A DNA stretch of 64,000 nt, from contig WRAN01000006.1 of assembly GCA_009780185.1 (NCBI GenBank), positions 78,217 to 142,216 of the forward strand, given 5' to 3'. Below are positions 17,398 through 27,096 of this stretch, piece by piece (the stretch's first letter is position 1; each line of letters begins with the position of its first letter). Position numbers and translations under genes: made by a program. The stretch is from Defluviitaleaceae bacterium (GTDB lineage Bacteria > Bacillota > Clostridia > Lachnospirales > WQUN01). A model generated the notes under the pieces. It ran no database searches, was not told the DNA's origin, and saw only the letters and a list, made by a program, of their open reading frames with translations.

Positions 17398-17497
17398 ATT
17401 GCCCTCCGAAATATTTTTTCTCATTTTACGCCCTATATGGCTTTGACACAAGTTTATGTGTATAATGCTTGAAATAAAAATTAGGGAGTTGATCGCA

Positions 17498-19000
17498 ATG
17501 GCTTATTTCTATGAGCAGGAGTCACGCACCTTCAGCGAATACCTGTTGGTGCCAGGGTACTCATCATGTGAGTGCATTTCGCAAAATGTCTCACTTAAAA
17601 CCCCTCTGGTAAAATACAAGGGCACAGATGCGCCCAAACTCACCATGAACATTCCGCTGGTTTCGGCAATAATGCAATCGGTCTCAGATGACACAATGGC
17701 CATTGCACTTGCCAAAGAAGGCGGAATTTCTTTTATTTTCGGCTCCCAATCTGTGGAGTCACAAGCTGCAATGGTGCAGCGGGTAAAGCTGTATAAGGCA
17801 GGTTTTGTAGTTAGTACCTCCAATATAAGGCCTGACCAAACCTTAGCTGACATCCTAGCCCTAAAAGAAAAAACAGGCCACTCCACAGTAGCGGTAACCC
17901 AAGATGGCACTCCAACAGGCCGCTTTATCGGCTTAGTAACAGGCAAAGATTATCGTGTAAGCAGAATGGCCCCTGAAACCGTAATATCCGAGTTTATGAC
18001 CCCGGTAGAAAAATTAATCTACGCTGAAGAAGGGGCAAACATCAGCCAGTGCAACGACCTATTATGGCAGCACAAGCTCAATGCCCTGCCGGTAATAAGC
18101 AAAGACGGCAGCCTTTCCTCCTTTGTATTCCGCAAAGACTATATAATGCACAAAGATAATCCGCTGGAACTACTAGACAGCAAAAAGCGCTACATCGTAG
18201 GCGCAGGGGTGAACACCCACGACTACGCTACCCGCATCCCAGCCCTGGTAGAAGCCGGAGCGGATGTGTTATGCATAGACTCATCAGAAGGATTTACCGA
18301 ATGGCAGAAGCGCACAATCCAGTTCGTGCGTGAAAAATACGGCGATGATGTAAAAATAGGCGCAGGTAACATCGTATGTAAAGAAGGCTTCCGCTTCCTA
18401 GCTGAAGCTGGAGCTGATTTCATAAAAGTAGGCATAGGCGGCGGAGCAATCTGCATAACCAGGGAAGCCAAAGGCATAGGCCGAGGCCAAGCCACAGCTC
18501 TAATAGAGGTAGCCGAAGCCCGCAATGAGTATTTCAAAGAAACGGGCATCTATATTCCAATCTGCTCAGATGGTGGCATAGTCCACGATTATCACATTAC
18601 CGTAGCCCTTGCTATGGGGGCTGATTTTTGTATGCAAGGCCGCTATTTTGCCCGCTTTGACGAGAGCCCAACCAACCGGGTAATGGTAGGCGGCAATTAT
18701 ATGAAAGAATACTGGGGTGAAGGGACAGAACGAGCCAGAAACTGGCAGCGCTACGAAGCCGGCGGTGCCCTCCCCTTCGAAGAAGGCGTAGATGCCTATG
18801 TACCATATGCCGGAAGTCTAAGAGAAAACCTAGCCACCACACTAAGCAAAATAAAAGCCACGATGTGCAACTGCGGTGCCTTGAGCCTTGCCGAATTTCA
18901 GGAAAAAGCCCGCCTAACCGCCGTATCCCCATCAAGTATAATAGAAGGCGGCGCCCACGATGTATATCTAAAGGACACCTATGGAAACCAACGAGGATAA
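17498..19000 (+). CDS. guaB: IMP dehydrogenase
   Basis: It catalyses the NAD-dependent oxidation of IMP to XMP, the committed step of GMP synthesis. The start at 17498 follows TTAGGGAG and gives 500 residues. Visible parts: the N-terminal barrel start, a pair of CBS motifs in the inserted domain (about residues 100-215, with [10 protein letters not shown] and [11 protein letters not shown]), then [14 protein letters not shown] and the catalytic loop [14 protein letters not shown] with Cys319. The loop is the GGGxIC variant rather than GPGSIC, as in a clostridial subgroup. tadA overlaps its last 20 bases. No purine riboswitch is seen upstream. Confidence 0.93.
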   Translation: MAYFYEQESRTFSEYLLVPGYSSCECISQNVSLKTPLVKYKGTDAPKLTMNIPLVSAIMQSVSDDTMAIALAKEGGISFIFGSQSVESQAAMVQRVKLYKAGFVVSTSNIRPDQTLADILALKEKTGHSTVAVTQDGTPTGRFIGLVTGKDYRVSRMAPETVISEFMTPVEKLIYAEEGANISQCNDLLWQHKLNALPVISKDGSLSSFVFRKDYIMHKDNPLELLDSKKRYIVGAGVNTHDYATRIPALVEAGADVLCIDSSEGFTEWQKRTIQFVREKYGDDVKIGAGNIVCKEGFRFLAEAGADFIKVGIGGGAICITREAKGIGRGQATALIEVAEARNEYFKETGIYIPICSDGGIVHDYHITVALAMGADFCMQGRYFARFDESPTNRVMVGGNYMKEYWGEGTERARNWQRYEAGGALPFEEGVDAYVPYAGSLRENLATTLSKIKATMCNCGALSLAEFQEKARLTAVSPSSIIEGGAHDVYLKDTYGNQRG

Positions 19001-19436
19001 ATACTTCATGGGTGAAGCCTTAAAAGAAGCACGACGCGCCTACGACCTAGGTGAAGTCCCCATCGGCTGTGTAATCACCAAAGACGGCGAAATAATAGCC
19101 CGTGGAGCTAACGAGCGCGCAACAAAGAAAAACGCCCTGCACCACGCAGAAATAACTGCAATAAACCAAGCTTGCGAAGCTATAGGTGACTGGCGATTAG
19201 AAGACTGCCGCATATATGTAACCATAGAACCCTGCCCAATGTGTGCCGGGGCTATTATCCAAGCCCGGATACCTGTGGTAATATACGGTGCAAAGAACCC
19301 AAAAGCAGGCTGCGCCGGGTCCATTCTAAATATACTGGAAGAGCCCAAGTTCAACCATCAAGCCCAGGTAATAACCGGGGTATGTGAAGATGAATGTGCA
19401 AGCATAATGCGGGAGTTTTTTCAACGCTTTAGGTAA
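18981..19436 (+). CDS. tadA: tRNA adenosine-34 deaminase TadA
   Basis: It converts the wobble adenosine of tRNA-Arg(ACG) to inosine. The 151 residues contain the zinc-binding deaminase motifs HAE (55-57) and PCPMC (84-88), plus [18 protein letters not shown], characteristic of TadA rather than cytidine deaminases. It overlaps the end of guaB by 20 bases, so translation is probably coupled. The TetR-type gene follows 11 bases later, making guaB-tadA-tetR a likely transcript. Confidence 0.95.
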   Translation: METNEDKYFMGEALKEARRAYDLGEVPIGCVITKDGEIIARGANERATKKNALHHAEITAINQACEAIGDWRLEDCRIYVTIEPCPMCAGAIIQARIPVVIYGAKNPKAGCAGSILNILEEPKFNHQAQVITGVCEDECASIMREFFQRFR

Positions 19437-19447
19437 AGGGGTGCGTC

Positions 19448-20110
19448 ATGCCCAGAAATAAAAACCCAGAAGAAACCATTAAAAAAATCAAAGAAGTATC
19501 ATTAAAACTCTTTTTAGAAAAAGGCTATGATGAAACCACTGTTCTAGACATAGTAAATAACTTAGGGGGCCTAACTCGCGGTGCTTTCTATCACCACTTT
19601 AAATCCAAAGAAGAAGTACTAGAAGCCATCTTTGCAGAAGAATTTACAGATGATACTCACCCGATAAAGAAAGCCCAAAGTGCCCAGGTAGAAAACGGTC
19701 TAGAACGAGTAAAACTGGCCATGAAGTACGGCATGAAGGCCAACTTTGAAAATAGTGACGTAGGGGATATAGCCCGCCTAGCAATGTCTCTAATACAAAA
19801 ACCCCGATTCATGGCCGAGCAGTTAAAAGGCAACCAAGAAATAGCGGCCATGCTAACACCCATGATTGCGGAAGGCATGGAGGACGGCTCTATAAAACCA
19901 GGCAACCCAAAGGTTATAGCGGAAATGTCCATGCTACTACTAAACTTCTGGTTGATACCCGACATCTTCCCCTGTGGCATAGAGGAAACCCTAGCCAAAG
20001 TAGAAGTGATAGAGCAAGTTTTAACAGCCATTGGACTTAATGTGCTTGATGAGGAAGTCGGAGAGCTCTTTATGAAGGCTGTGGACATGTTTGGCTGGGC
20101 AAAAGAATAA
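19448..20110 (+). CDS. TetR-family transcriptional regulator
   Basis: A 220-residue protein with an N-terminal helix-turn-helix (TTVLDIVNNLGGLTRGAFYH, then HFKSKEEVLEAIF) and a long helical ligand-binding C-terminal domain. AAAGGGG precedes the ATG. It lies directly upstream of an ABC exporter pair whose promoter contains a dyad at 20170-20188, so local repression of the exporter, relieved by an exported compound, is the simplest model. A terminator separates the two transcription units. Confidence 0.88.
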   Translation: MPRNKNPEETIKKIKEVSLKLFLEKGYDETTVLDIVNNLGGLTRGAFYHHFKSKEEVLEAIFAEEFTDDTHPIKKAQSAQVENGLERVKLAMKYGMKANFENSDVGDIARLAMSLIQKPRFMAEQLKGNQEIAAMLTPMIAEGMEDGSIKPGNPKVIAEMSMLLLNFWLIPDIFPCGIEETLAKVEVIEQVLTAIGLNVLDEEVGELFMKAVDMFGWAKE

Positions 20111-20113
20111 AAA

Positions 20114-20157
20114 TAAAAGCGCCGACAAAAAATATTTTTGGAGGCGCTATTTTTTTT
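20114..20157 (+). terminator. Intrinsic terminator after the tetR gene
   Basis: AGCGCC (20118-20123) pairs with GGCGCT (20143-20148); the interior contains AAAAATATTTTT, which can extend the stem. ATTTTTTTT follows. Confidence 0.8.
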
Positions 20158-20163
20158 GCAGAC

Positions 20164-20192
20164 TCCACATACATACATCACGTATGTATAAT
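20164..20192 (+). promoter_or_regulatory. Exporter promoter with overlapping TetR-type operator
   Basis: The -10 TATAAT (20187-20192) is preceded at 17 bases by TCCACA (20164-20169, four of six matches). The dyad TACATAC-ATCAC-GTATGTA (20170-20188) fills the spacer and touches the -10, a position where a bound repressor would block RNA polymerase. The TetR-family gene is immediately upstream. Confidence 0.6.
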
Positions 20193-20215
20193 CACTAATT
20201 AAAAAGGAGCACGAT

Positions 20216-21169
20216 ATGGAAACTATCATCTCAGTTTCAAACCTAGAGAAATCCTTCAAAGCTAACAAAGTCCTAAAAGGGGTAAGCTTTGACGTATACA
20301 AAGGTAGTATATTCGCCCTTCTAGGTTCAAACGGTGCAGGCAAGACCACCGCTGTCAGGATTCTTTCAACCCTGCTAAGGCCTGACGGCGGCAAGGCCAC
20401 CATATGCGGTTATGATGTACTACGTCAAGCAGACAAAGTAAGAGAATCCATAAGTCTAACAGGCCAATACGCCGCCGTAGACGAAATCCTAACAGGCCGG
20501 GAAAACTTGCGCCTAATAGGTAACTTGCGCCGTCTAAAAAACCCTAACCAAAAAGCTGACGAAATGCTGGCAGTCTTTAACCTAGAAGATGCCGCCAACC
20601 GCCGCGCCCAAACCTACTCAGGAGGAATGCGCCGCCGTCTGGACATTGCCATGAGCCTAATGGGGGACCCAAAGGTAATATTTTTAGATGAGCCAACAAC
20701 AGGCCTAGACCCACAAAGCCGTATAGCAATGTGGGAAATGGTAAAAGGCCTTGCAGGTAGTGGTACTACTGTATTCCTAACCACCCAGTACCTTGAAGAA
20801 GCAGAATACCTTGCAAACCACATAGCCATACTCCATCAAGGGATAATCACAGCGGAAGGTACAGCCAACCAGCTAAAAACAACCCTGCCAAGAGGAGGCA
20901 TTAAACTAGACTTCCCAACAATAGAAGACGCCGCCAACGCCAGAAGTATTCTAGGAGGGTATCGGCTAAGCACCCAAGAAGATAAACCAACCAATATAGA
21001 TGTATCAACAGATGGCAGTCCTGCCCAGTTTGCTGATGTATTAACCCGTATAAATAACCACAACATCCCTCTAACACGATTTACTCAATTTCAGCCATCC
21101 TTGGAGGATGTATTCCTGACAATGATCGGCGAAAAAGATGCCACCACTCAAACGAAGGGGGATAAGTAA
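20216..21169 (+). CDS. DrrA-type ABC exporter ATPase
   Basis: A 317-residue ATP-binding protein of the daunorubicin-resistance (DrrA) group: Walker A LLGSNGAGKTTAVRI, signature YSGGMRRRLDIAMS, Walker B VIFLDEPTTGLDP, and switch region TTVFLTTQYLEEAE, followed by the roughly 90-residue C-terminal domain usual in DrrA. AAAGGAG precedes the ATG. It is adjacent to a TetR-type gene and, two bases downstream, to a single ABC-2 permease. The complex probably exports a hydrophobic drug or metabolite. Confidence 0.92.
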   Translation: METIISVSNLEKSFKANKVLKGVSFDVYKGSIFALLGSNGAGKTTAVRILSTLLRPDGGKATICGYDVLRQADKVRESISLTGQYAAVDEILTGRENLRLIGNLRRLKNPNQKADEMLAVFNLEDAANRRAQTYSGGMRRRLDIAMSLMGDPKVIFLDEPTTGLDPQSRIAMWEMVKGLAGSGTTVFLTTQYLEEAEYLANHIAILHQGIITAEGTANQLKTTLPRGGIKLDFPTIEDAANARSILGGYRLSTQEDKPTNIDVSTDGSPAQFADVLTRINNHNIPLTRFTQFQPSLEDVFLTMIGEKDATTQTKGDK

Positions 21170-21171
21170 TC

Positions 21172-21930
21172 ATGAGAATATTCACAGATTCATGGGCAAT
21201 GACAAAGCGCTGCCTTACAACCACGTTTAGAAACCCAGACGCCTTTGGGGCGGCAATAATAGTCCCTGCATTTCTTATGTGGCTCTTTGGCTCTGTATTT
21301 GGCACAATAATGGATTTTGGAGAGCTTGACGCCATCAACTTCATTGTGCCGGGTATTATTATGCAAACAGTAGCCCAAGGTGTAGCCTCTACAGCCATTA
21401 GTGTCAATAATGATATGTCCAAAGGTATAGTAGACCGCTTCCGTTCTATGCCAATAGCTAAGTCGGCTGTACTTACAGGCCATGTTCTTTCATCCGTTGT
21501 GCGTAATATTATCACTACCATTGTTATTGTAGCTGTTGCAATTATCATAGGCTTTAGGCCACAGGCCGGAATTCTTGACTGGCTGATAATATCAGGAGTA
21601 CTAATCCTTCTTATGCTGGCAATAACCTGGATGGGAGTAATCGCTGGTATTATTGCTAAAACCCCGGAAAGCGCCAGCACCATGCTTTTCTTATTATTCC
21701 TTCTGCCATTTTTAAGTTCTGGCTTTATGCCAATAGAGGCACTGTCTGGTGGGCTTAGATGGTTTGCTGCCAATCAACCAATGACACCAATAGTCGATAC
21801 AGTACGAGCCTTAATGTTAGGGGTTCCTATACCTGATAATGCACTAATCCTTTCTCTTGTCTGGTGTGCAGGATTTATTGCTGTATCCTTTATACTTGCT
21901 GTGCAGCTTTATAAGCATAAGCTATCATAG
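21172..21930 (+). CDS. DrrB-type ABC-2 exporter permease
   Basis: A 252-residue membrane protein with six hydrophobic segments (for example VPAFLMWLFGSVFG, IVIVAVAIIIGF, MLFLLFLLPFLSSGFMPIEA). DRFRSMPIAKSAVLTGHVLS and the FxPxxxxxxWxxxxQP-like FMPIEALSGGLRWFAANQPM are ABC-2/DrrB hallmarks. Its start follows the ATPase stop by 2 bases. It would form a homodimeric channel driven by the preceding ATPase. Confidence 0.9.
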   Translation: MRIFTDSWAMTKRCLTTTFRNPDAFGAAIIVPAFLMWLFGSVFGTIMDFGELDAINFIVPGIIMQTVAQGVASTAISVNNDMSKGIVDRFRSMPIAKSAVLTGHVLSSVVRNIITTIVIVAVAIIIGFRPQAGILDWLIISGVLILLMLAITWMGVIAGIIAKTPESASTMLFLLFLLPFLSSGFMPIEALSGGLRWFAANQPMTPIVDTVRALMLGVPIPDNALILSLVWCAGFIAVSFILAVQLYKHKLS

Positions 21931-21962
21931 CATTTGAGTGTGATTTGCGCTGACAATGGCAT

Positions 21963-22006
21963 AAAAAACGCTCCCAGCCGAGAAGTAGCGGTTGGGAGCG
22001 TTTTTT
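21963..22006. terminator. Bidirectional intrinsic terminator
   Basis: A 14-base arm, AACGCTCCCAGCCG, pairs with CGGTTGGGAGCGTT (one wobble), flanked by six As on the left and six Ts on the right. It can therefore end both the exporter operon (+) and the S41-like gene (-). Confidence 0.92.
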
Positions 22007-22043
22007 ATATTACTATATTATTGTGATTAGTACCGTTAGATTC

Positions 22044-23807
22044 TTAAAGTTCTGGCTCTTCTACTTCCTCAACTTCTTCTACATCTTCCACAAGCTCGGC
22101 TTCCCAAGCTGCAATCAGCTCAAGCACGGTTTCTAGTGCGTCCATGCCTTCGATGTTGAATACATGAGGGGCAATGCCGTAGGCTTCAAGAGAGTTGCCA
22201 AAATAGTCAGCCATGTATCCGATATCAATACGGAACAATAGTCCAGTGTTTGGAAGCATTACATATACATGTTGAGCTGCCATTACGCCAGAGGTGTTAG
22301 TGCCTACAACAGTAGCAATGCCTAGGTTCATCAACATCAGAGTAGCAGCAGAAGATGCTGAAGCAACACCTTCATCAATCAATAGCCACACCTTGCCTTG
22401 GAATGTGTTGCGATACGTGTCTGGAAAAACCCAAGATCTAGTAACATAAGCATACTCAAGACGTGCCAAGTCATTGCGGTTGAAAGCTACCATTTCTTGC
22501 TCAGCTATAAAATCAGTAGCAGACATGATTTCAACATAAAAATAATCCTGCCATTCATACTCTTCAATCAAGATTGTCAAGAAATGAAGCAGGCCTTCAA
22601 AGTGGTCTACCGCATAGTTACCGCCAGCGAAAAACTCATGGGTCACAAGAAGTGATGTTTCGTTTACTAGCCAAGGCAGTATATTCGCGTCGAAATAGTT
22701 CATAAGTCCGCCGCCGTTGCCTCTTATATCTATAATTAGGTGATCAAAATCATAGATTTCCTCAAAGAAGGGGATGGTGATTAGATTATCATAGTCTGGA
22801 TTAGCCAAAAATGATTGGATTCCAAAGTAGGCAATCTCACCAGGAGCAATAATCTCTGTAACAATATTTCCAGGTACATTGGGGAATGCGGCAGTTGCCC
22901 CTCCCTCAATGTAGAAATCTACTTCAACCTCACCATAAAACCATCTTACTAAAGGATGCGTAAATGTAGCAAGACGTGCGGCATTGTGTGGTTGGGTTTC
23001 AGGGTCAATGCTGTCATGATAGTCTGAAATTCTTATTGCTCTGTAAAGTATTTCAAACATATCAAGTGAACGCGGCCCTATATGGCCTATTCCTTCAAAA
23101 ACATGAAGATCCATAGTAAGAGCCAGCAGATAAGCAAGATAATCCGCTGCAATATCCAATGGATCATCGGTGTCTCTTATTGGGAAAGCCACTTCATAAA
23201 TAGGTACTCCAAGCAGCTCCTCATAAGCTTCCAATGTTAGCGGTAAAGTCAGTGAATCCATAAGATAGATATGTTCACGCAGAATAGTTACATATTCCAC
23301 AAAATCCATATCAAGACGTCTATTAATTACACTTTCCCATGGGGTGTTTTCAAGGATTGCAGCTACTGCATAGTCAAAATCCTCAAGTACAATATCCCTG
23401 GCTTCGGGAGTCAAGTAAAAGGTATGCCCAGGCTCTGTCTGATTAAGATAGTTAAACATATCAATTACAAATAAAAGATCATCAATAAAGATGTAGGCGG
23501 TACCCTCAAAAAGCGCTACCGGAAACTCAATTTCAACATTAACGTCATTAATAACTACAATATTGCTTCCAGGAACAAACACAATAGTACCGCCAAGTAT
23601 GGCGATATGTATGCTTCTGGGGGTTCTTACCCACGTTACTACTCCGCCCTCTGCCTCAAATATATCCCTAATTGACACAAAGCCTTGTTCTTCCATAGAA
23701 AGCTCTTGTGCTGCTACTGCAACAGGTTGGAAAAAAGGTACCACTGGCACCGCAGCCATAATAAAGGCCAGCACCAAAGCAACTATTACTTTTCTTGCTT
23801 TTTTCAT
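22044..23807 (-). CDS. Secreted S41-protease-like protein with stalk-type N-terminal domain
   Basis: The start at 23807 is preferred to the ATG two codons upstream because GGAGG is then 8 bases away. The 587-residue product has a signal peptide (VIVALVLAFIMAAVPVV), a copper-amine-oxidase-N-like stalk domain (about 40-115, SIRDIFEAEGGVVTWVRT), then an S41/tail-specific-protease fold: HLIIDIRGNGGGLMNYF, VWLLIDEGVASASSAATLML and ATVVGTNTSGV. The nucleophile region (SASSAA) is present, but the Lys of the usual GKG motif after VGxxTxG is missing. A degenerate or non-dyad protease is possible. The C-terminus is an acidic EDVEEVEEVEE tail. Confidence 0.8.
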   Translation of the reverse strand: MKKARKVIVALVLAFIMAAVPVVPFFQPVAVAAQELSMEEQGFVSIRDIFEAEGGVVTWVRTPRSIHIAILGGTIVFVPGSNIVVINDVNVEIEFPVALFEGTAYIFIDDLLFVIDMFNYLNQTEPGHTFYLTPEARDIVLEDFDYAVAAILENTPWESVINRRLDMDFVEYVTILREHIYLMDSLTLPLTLEAYEELLGVPIYEVAFPIRDTDDPLDIAADYLAYLLALTMDLHVFEGIGHIGPRSLDMFEILYRAIRISDYHDSIDPETQPHNAARLATFTHPLVRWFYGEVEVDFYIEGGATAAFPNVPGNIVTEIIAPGEIAYFGIQSFLANPDYDNLITIPFFEEIYDFDHLIIDIRGNGGGLMNYFDANILPWLVNETSLLVTHEFFAGGNYAVDHFEGLLHFLTILIEEYEWQDYFYVEIMSATDFIAEQEMVAFNRNDLARLEYAYVTRSWVFPDTYRNTFQGKVWLLIDEGVASASSAATLMLMNLGIATVVGTNTSGVMAAQHVYVMLPNTGLLFRIDIGYMADYFGNSLEAYGIAPHVFNIEGMDALETVLELIAAWEAELVEDVEEVEEVEEPEL

Positions 23808-23905
23808 TCGCATTTCCTCCGTTTTTTATTTATTCAAAGAAGCCCTGGGAAGGCTTCAATGCATTTAGTATAACTATATCATATGGTATAGGATTTGTAA
23901 TGTCT

Positions 23906-25747
23906 TTATTTTGCATATTCTGCAATAACTTTCAAAAACCTCCCCCCAAACCGTTCAGCCTTAACTCTGCCAATCCCCGAAACCTTCATAAGATCATCTA
24001 TTGACTTAGGTATCTTTTCACACATATCAGCTAGAGAGCTATCATGTAAAATTACAAAGGCTGGGACTTTTTGCTCGGTGGCAATAACTAGGCGTAGTTC
24101 CTTTAGAGCTTCGAATAGGTTTTGGTCTACATCTTTGATTTCCTTCTTCTTATCCTTTGTTGCGGTTTTTTTATTAGGTTTTGGAGTTATTTTTTCTGGT
24201 GGTGGCTCGTCTTTTGCAATCTTGATTACTACAGGTTCACCCTGGAGTATCGCTGTTGCCCGCGCTCCAAGCTTTATCACTGGATATTCATCATCGGTTT
24301 TATAAAGGCCGTCGTTTAATATCAGATAATCAATAATATCTCGCAATTGTTTAGCTGATTTTTTGCTGATGTTGTATGTGGAAAGCCGATCCAATCCCCA
24401 CTTAAGCACTTTTTCATTCTTTGACCCACGTAACACATCGATAATCATAATTACCCCATAGCGCTCCTTCATCCGGGCAACGCAGGAGATTATCATTTGC
24501 GCATCCTTGGTTACGTCCACGGTTTCATAGTGGGTGTTGCAGTTGGCACAATTGCCGCAGTAATGAGGTGGCCGCTCCCCAAAGTATTTTAATATATATC
24601 CTCGTAAGCAATCCGTTGTTGTGCAGTAAAAAGTCATCTCCTTCAAGCGCTTTCGGTCCCGCTCTTTTAACACCATCTCCGTTTCGGCATCCGGATATTC
24701 CACATCCCGCGGGTTATCAATCATCCACAGGTTTGTATGTACATCCTGGCCGCTATACAGTAAAACACAGTCAGCAGGCTGCCCATCCCGTCCGGCTCGT
24801 CCTGCCTCTTGGTAGTATGCCTCCAGGTTCATAGGCATATTGTAATGCACCACAAAGGATACATTAGACTTATCAATCCCCATGCCAAAGGCATTGGTTG
24901 CAACCATAATCTGCACTCGGTCATACAGGAAGTCATCCTGGTTATTTCGCCGCTCATTGTCCGGTAGCCCCGCATGATAGCGGGAGGCCTTAAATCCTTG
25001 ATGCTTTAGCCTATGACAAGTCTCCTCCACCGCCGCACGTGTAGAGCAGTAAATTATCCCGGTGCGGTCAGGCTTCGCCTTTAGAAATTTAATCAAAGCC
25101 AGAAACTTGTCATCTGGTTTTTGTACCTGGAAAAATAAATTATCCCTGTCAAATCCAGTTACCAGCACAGTGGGATCTGCCAGCTGCAATTGATTCACAA
25201 TATCATCTTTAACGATAGGGGTAGCCGTAGCGGTAAAAGCCGATACCCTAGGCCGCACAGGAAGTTCAGCTATAAACTCCGGAATTTTGGCATAACTAGG
25301 CCTAAAATCCTGCCCCCACTGGGATATACAGTGAGCCTCATCCACAGTAAGCATTGAAATATCCACAGACCGCGCAAAGGTTATAAAATCATATGTTGTA
25401 AGCCGCTCCGGAGCCACGTAAATAAGCTTATAAGCCCCATTTCTGGCATTAAAAAGTGCTTTTGAAATCTGCCCCTCGGTAAGAGACGAGTTGATAAAGG
25501 CCGCCCCAATTCCAGCTTGCGTAAGGGCATTAACTTGATCCTTCATAAGTGAAATAAGTGGCGAAATAACAAGTGTAATCCCTGTAAGCATCAATGCCGG
25601 AATTTGAAAGCACATAGACTTCCCAGCCCCAGTTGGCATTATCCCAAGTACATCTTGACCATCCAGGATATCACTAATAAGCTCCTCCTGCCCCGCACGG
25701 AAGCTATCATATCCGAAGTACTGCTTTAATAATTCATGAGATGTCAT
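23906..25747 (-). CDS. recQ: ATP-dependent DNA helicase RecQ
   Basis: A 3'-5' helicase in DNA repair and recombination. The 613 residues include Walker A MPTGAGKSMCFQIPAL, Walker B LTVDEAHCISQWGQDF, motif VI QEAGRAGRDGQPADC, the RecQ zinc region (CxxxxCLRGYILKYFGE ... CGNCANC), a winged helix (RYGVIMIIDVLRGSKNEK) and a C-terminal HRDC domain (KVPAFVILHDSSLADMCEKI) after a Lys/Pro-rich linker. Its ATG overlaps the stop of the DUF1576 gene by 4 bases. Confidence 0.97.
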   Translation of the reverse strand: MTSHELLKQYFGYDSFRAGQEELISDILDGQDVLGIMPTGAGKSMCFQIPALMLTGITLVISPLISLMKDQVNALTQAGIGAAFINSSLTEGQISKALFNARNGAYKLIYVAPERLTTYDFITFARSVDISMLTVDEAHCISQWGQDFRPSYAKIPEFIAELPVRPRVSAFTATATPIVKDDIVNQLQLADPTVLVTGFDRDNLFFQVQKPDDKFLALIKFLKAKPDRTGIIYCSTRAAVEETCHRLKHQGFKASRYHAGLPDNERRNNQDDFLYDRVQIMVATNAFGMGIDKSNVSFVVHYNMPMNLEAYYQEAGRAGRDGQPADCVLLYSGQDVHTNLWMIDNPRDVEYPDAETEMVLKERDRKRLKEMTFYCTTTDCLRGYILKYFGERPPHYCGNCANCNTHYETVDVTKDAQMIISCVARMKERYGVIMIIDVLRGSKNEKVLKWGLDRLSTYNISKKSAKQLRDIIDYLILNDGLYKTDDEYPVIKLGARATAILQGEPVVIKIAKDEPPPEKITPKPNKKTATKDKKKEIKDVDQNLFEALKELRLVIATEQKVPAFVILHDSSLADMCEKIPKSIDDLMKVSGIGRVKAERFGGRFLKVIAEYAK

Positions 25748-27021
25748 GTCTTCGCCTCATTTTCCTTAGTAAAAAACCGTATCACAGGAAGTAGCATAAT
25801 AGCCGCGAATCCACCAGCAAACCCGTTATTATACAAGTTCATCCCACCATGAAAAAAGCCAACATGTGACGCAAGGCTTAGATGCACAAACCCGGCAACA
25901 ATCCCCCAAAACACTCCATATCTTTTGGAAATAGGAGAAAGACAAGTAGAAAACAGTGCCGCAACAAGAAACCCAGGACTATTAAAAGCCATCCCGGTAA
26001 TAAGCCAATTGGCACAAGCCGCAAGCATTGCCCCCGCCACAATAGGTGCAGCGCTGCGAAGTGCCTTCCCAAAAGCCCCAAACCCCACAACTGAAAGAAT
26101 GGCCCCGATTACAGGCCCGGAGTAGTCCCCCCGAACCGCCAGCATAAATGCTAAACACCCAAGCCCAAGTGCCCCCATTGAAATATAAGACTCCTCAGCA
26201 TGAGCACTAAAATAATCATGCCCCACAACATTGGGATTCAAAATTTCCTTAATAGGCCGCAACTTATGAGTAGACAGCCACCCGCAAGTAATCAAATAGA
26301 CAGAAAGAATTGCTAAGAATAGAGCCAGTTCGAAATTATATCCGCTACTCCAGATACTCAGCGTTTCAAACGCAATGCCAAGATTGCGATACAGTGCAAA
26401 CAAACAAAGTCCCAAAATACCAGAGGCAAACCCAACATTGTAAAGATTAAAATCCTCGTAAGACCGCTTCATAGCCGCTGCCAGCGGGTTCATAATAAAT
26501 CCAATAAAAATCCCAATACCAACCCCCAGCCCAAGCCCTAAAGCGCTGGGTAGCGCAGACAAATGCAAAAGGGTAGTAACCACGGGTGCAAGGCAGGTAG
26601 CCAGCACTGCCGGAAGCACACAGTCTCTATAATGTTTATGTGTAAACTTTGCATAAAAATAGCCCCCTAAAATAATAGGGAGCATATTTAATGGATTTTT
26701 ACCAAAAAAAGCAAAGCCTGTAACCAGACCCAAAGTACCTATAGTAAGCCCGACGGGTTCATGTTTTACAATTACAAACACTGCCAGGGAAAGCAGTCCA
26801 GCCAGCCCAACATTAACGAAGGCAGCTCCAAGGCCGCCAGTATAAATATAATCCGTAACCAAAATATCAGGCCCAGAAATAATAGCCCCTAGTCCACGAA
26901 TAATCTCACCAGGTGACGCATAAAAAAATCCCTGCAAAATAAAAATCACAAACAAAGCCCCATGAACCCTGTAAGGCTTTTTAAGAAAATTCTCCTGCAA
27001 CCATGTGTTATCTTTTGTCAT
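25744..27021 (-). CDS. DUF1576-family polytopic membrane protein
   Basis: The ATG at 27021 (MTKDNTWLQENF) is chosen; a TTG at 27057 in the same frame has no ribosome site. The 425 residues contain about 12 hydrophobic segments rich in Gly and small residues, for example GLGLGVGIGIFIGFIMNPLA and VNVGLAGLLSLAVFVIV. Repeated FNLYNVGFASGILGL- and MNLYNNGFAGGFAAI-like blocks suggest an internal duplication. This matches the DUF1576 family of Firmicutes, which has no established function. It overlaps recQ. Confidence 0.82.
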   Translation of the reverse strand: MTKDNTWLQENFLKKPYRVHGALFVIFILQGFFYASPGEIIRGLGAIISGPDILVTDYIYTGGLGAAFVNVGLAGLLSLAVFVIVKHEPVGLTIGTLGLVTGFAFFGKNPLNMLPIILGGYFYAKFTHKHYRDCVLPAVLATCLAPVVTTLLHLSALPSALGLGLGVGIGIFIGFIMNPLAAAMKRSYEDFNLYNVGFASGILGLCLFALYRNLGIAFETLSIWSSGYNFELALFLAILSVYLITCGWLSTHKLRPIKEILNPNVVGHDYFSAHAEESYISMGALGLGCLAFMLAVRGDYSGPVIGAILSVVGFGAFGKALRSAAPIVAGAMLAACANWLITGMAFNSPGFLVAALFSTCLSPISKRYGVFWGIVAGFVHLSLASHVGFFHGGMNLYNNGFAGGFAAIMLLPVIRFFTKENEAKT

Positions 27022-27096
27022 ATGTTCCGCGAGCCTTCCTGCAATCACGTTTCTCAATACCGTTCGCTATATGTAAAGTTTGCTGTTTCGTGTAGA

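Noticed and set aside
17443..17466. TTGACA and TATAAT before guaB as a sigma-A promoter
   Set aside because: The spacer is only 12 bases (17449-17460), too short for normal recognition; the same 12-base spacing occurs with TATAGT before the LacI gene (49286-49309). Not listed as a promoter without transcript data.
19657..20403. Antisense open frame of 248 codons across the TetR and DrrA-type genes
   Set aside because: It mirrors well-supported genes on the plus strand, crosses a terminator and promoter, and has no recognisable domain.
21081..21773. Antisense open frame of 230 codons opposite the DrrB-type permease gene
   Set aside because: Shadow of a clear membrane-protein gene; low-complexity composition and no ribosome site.
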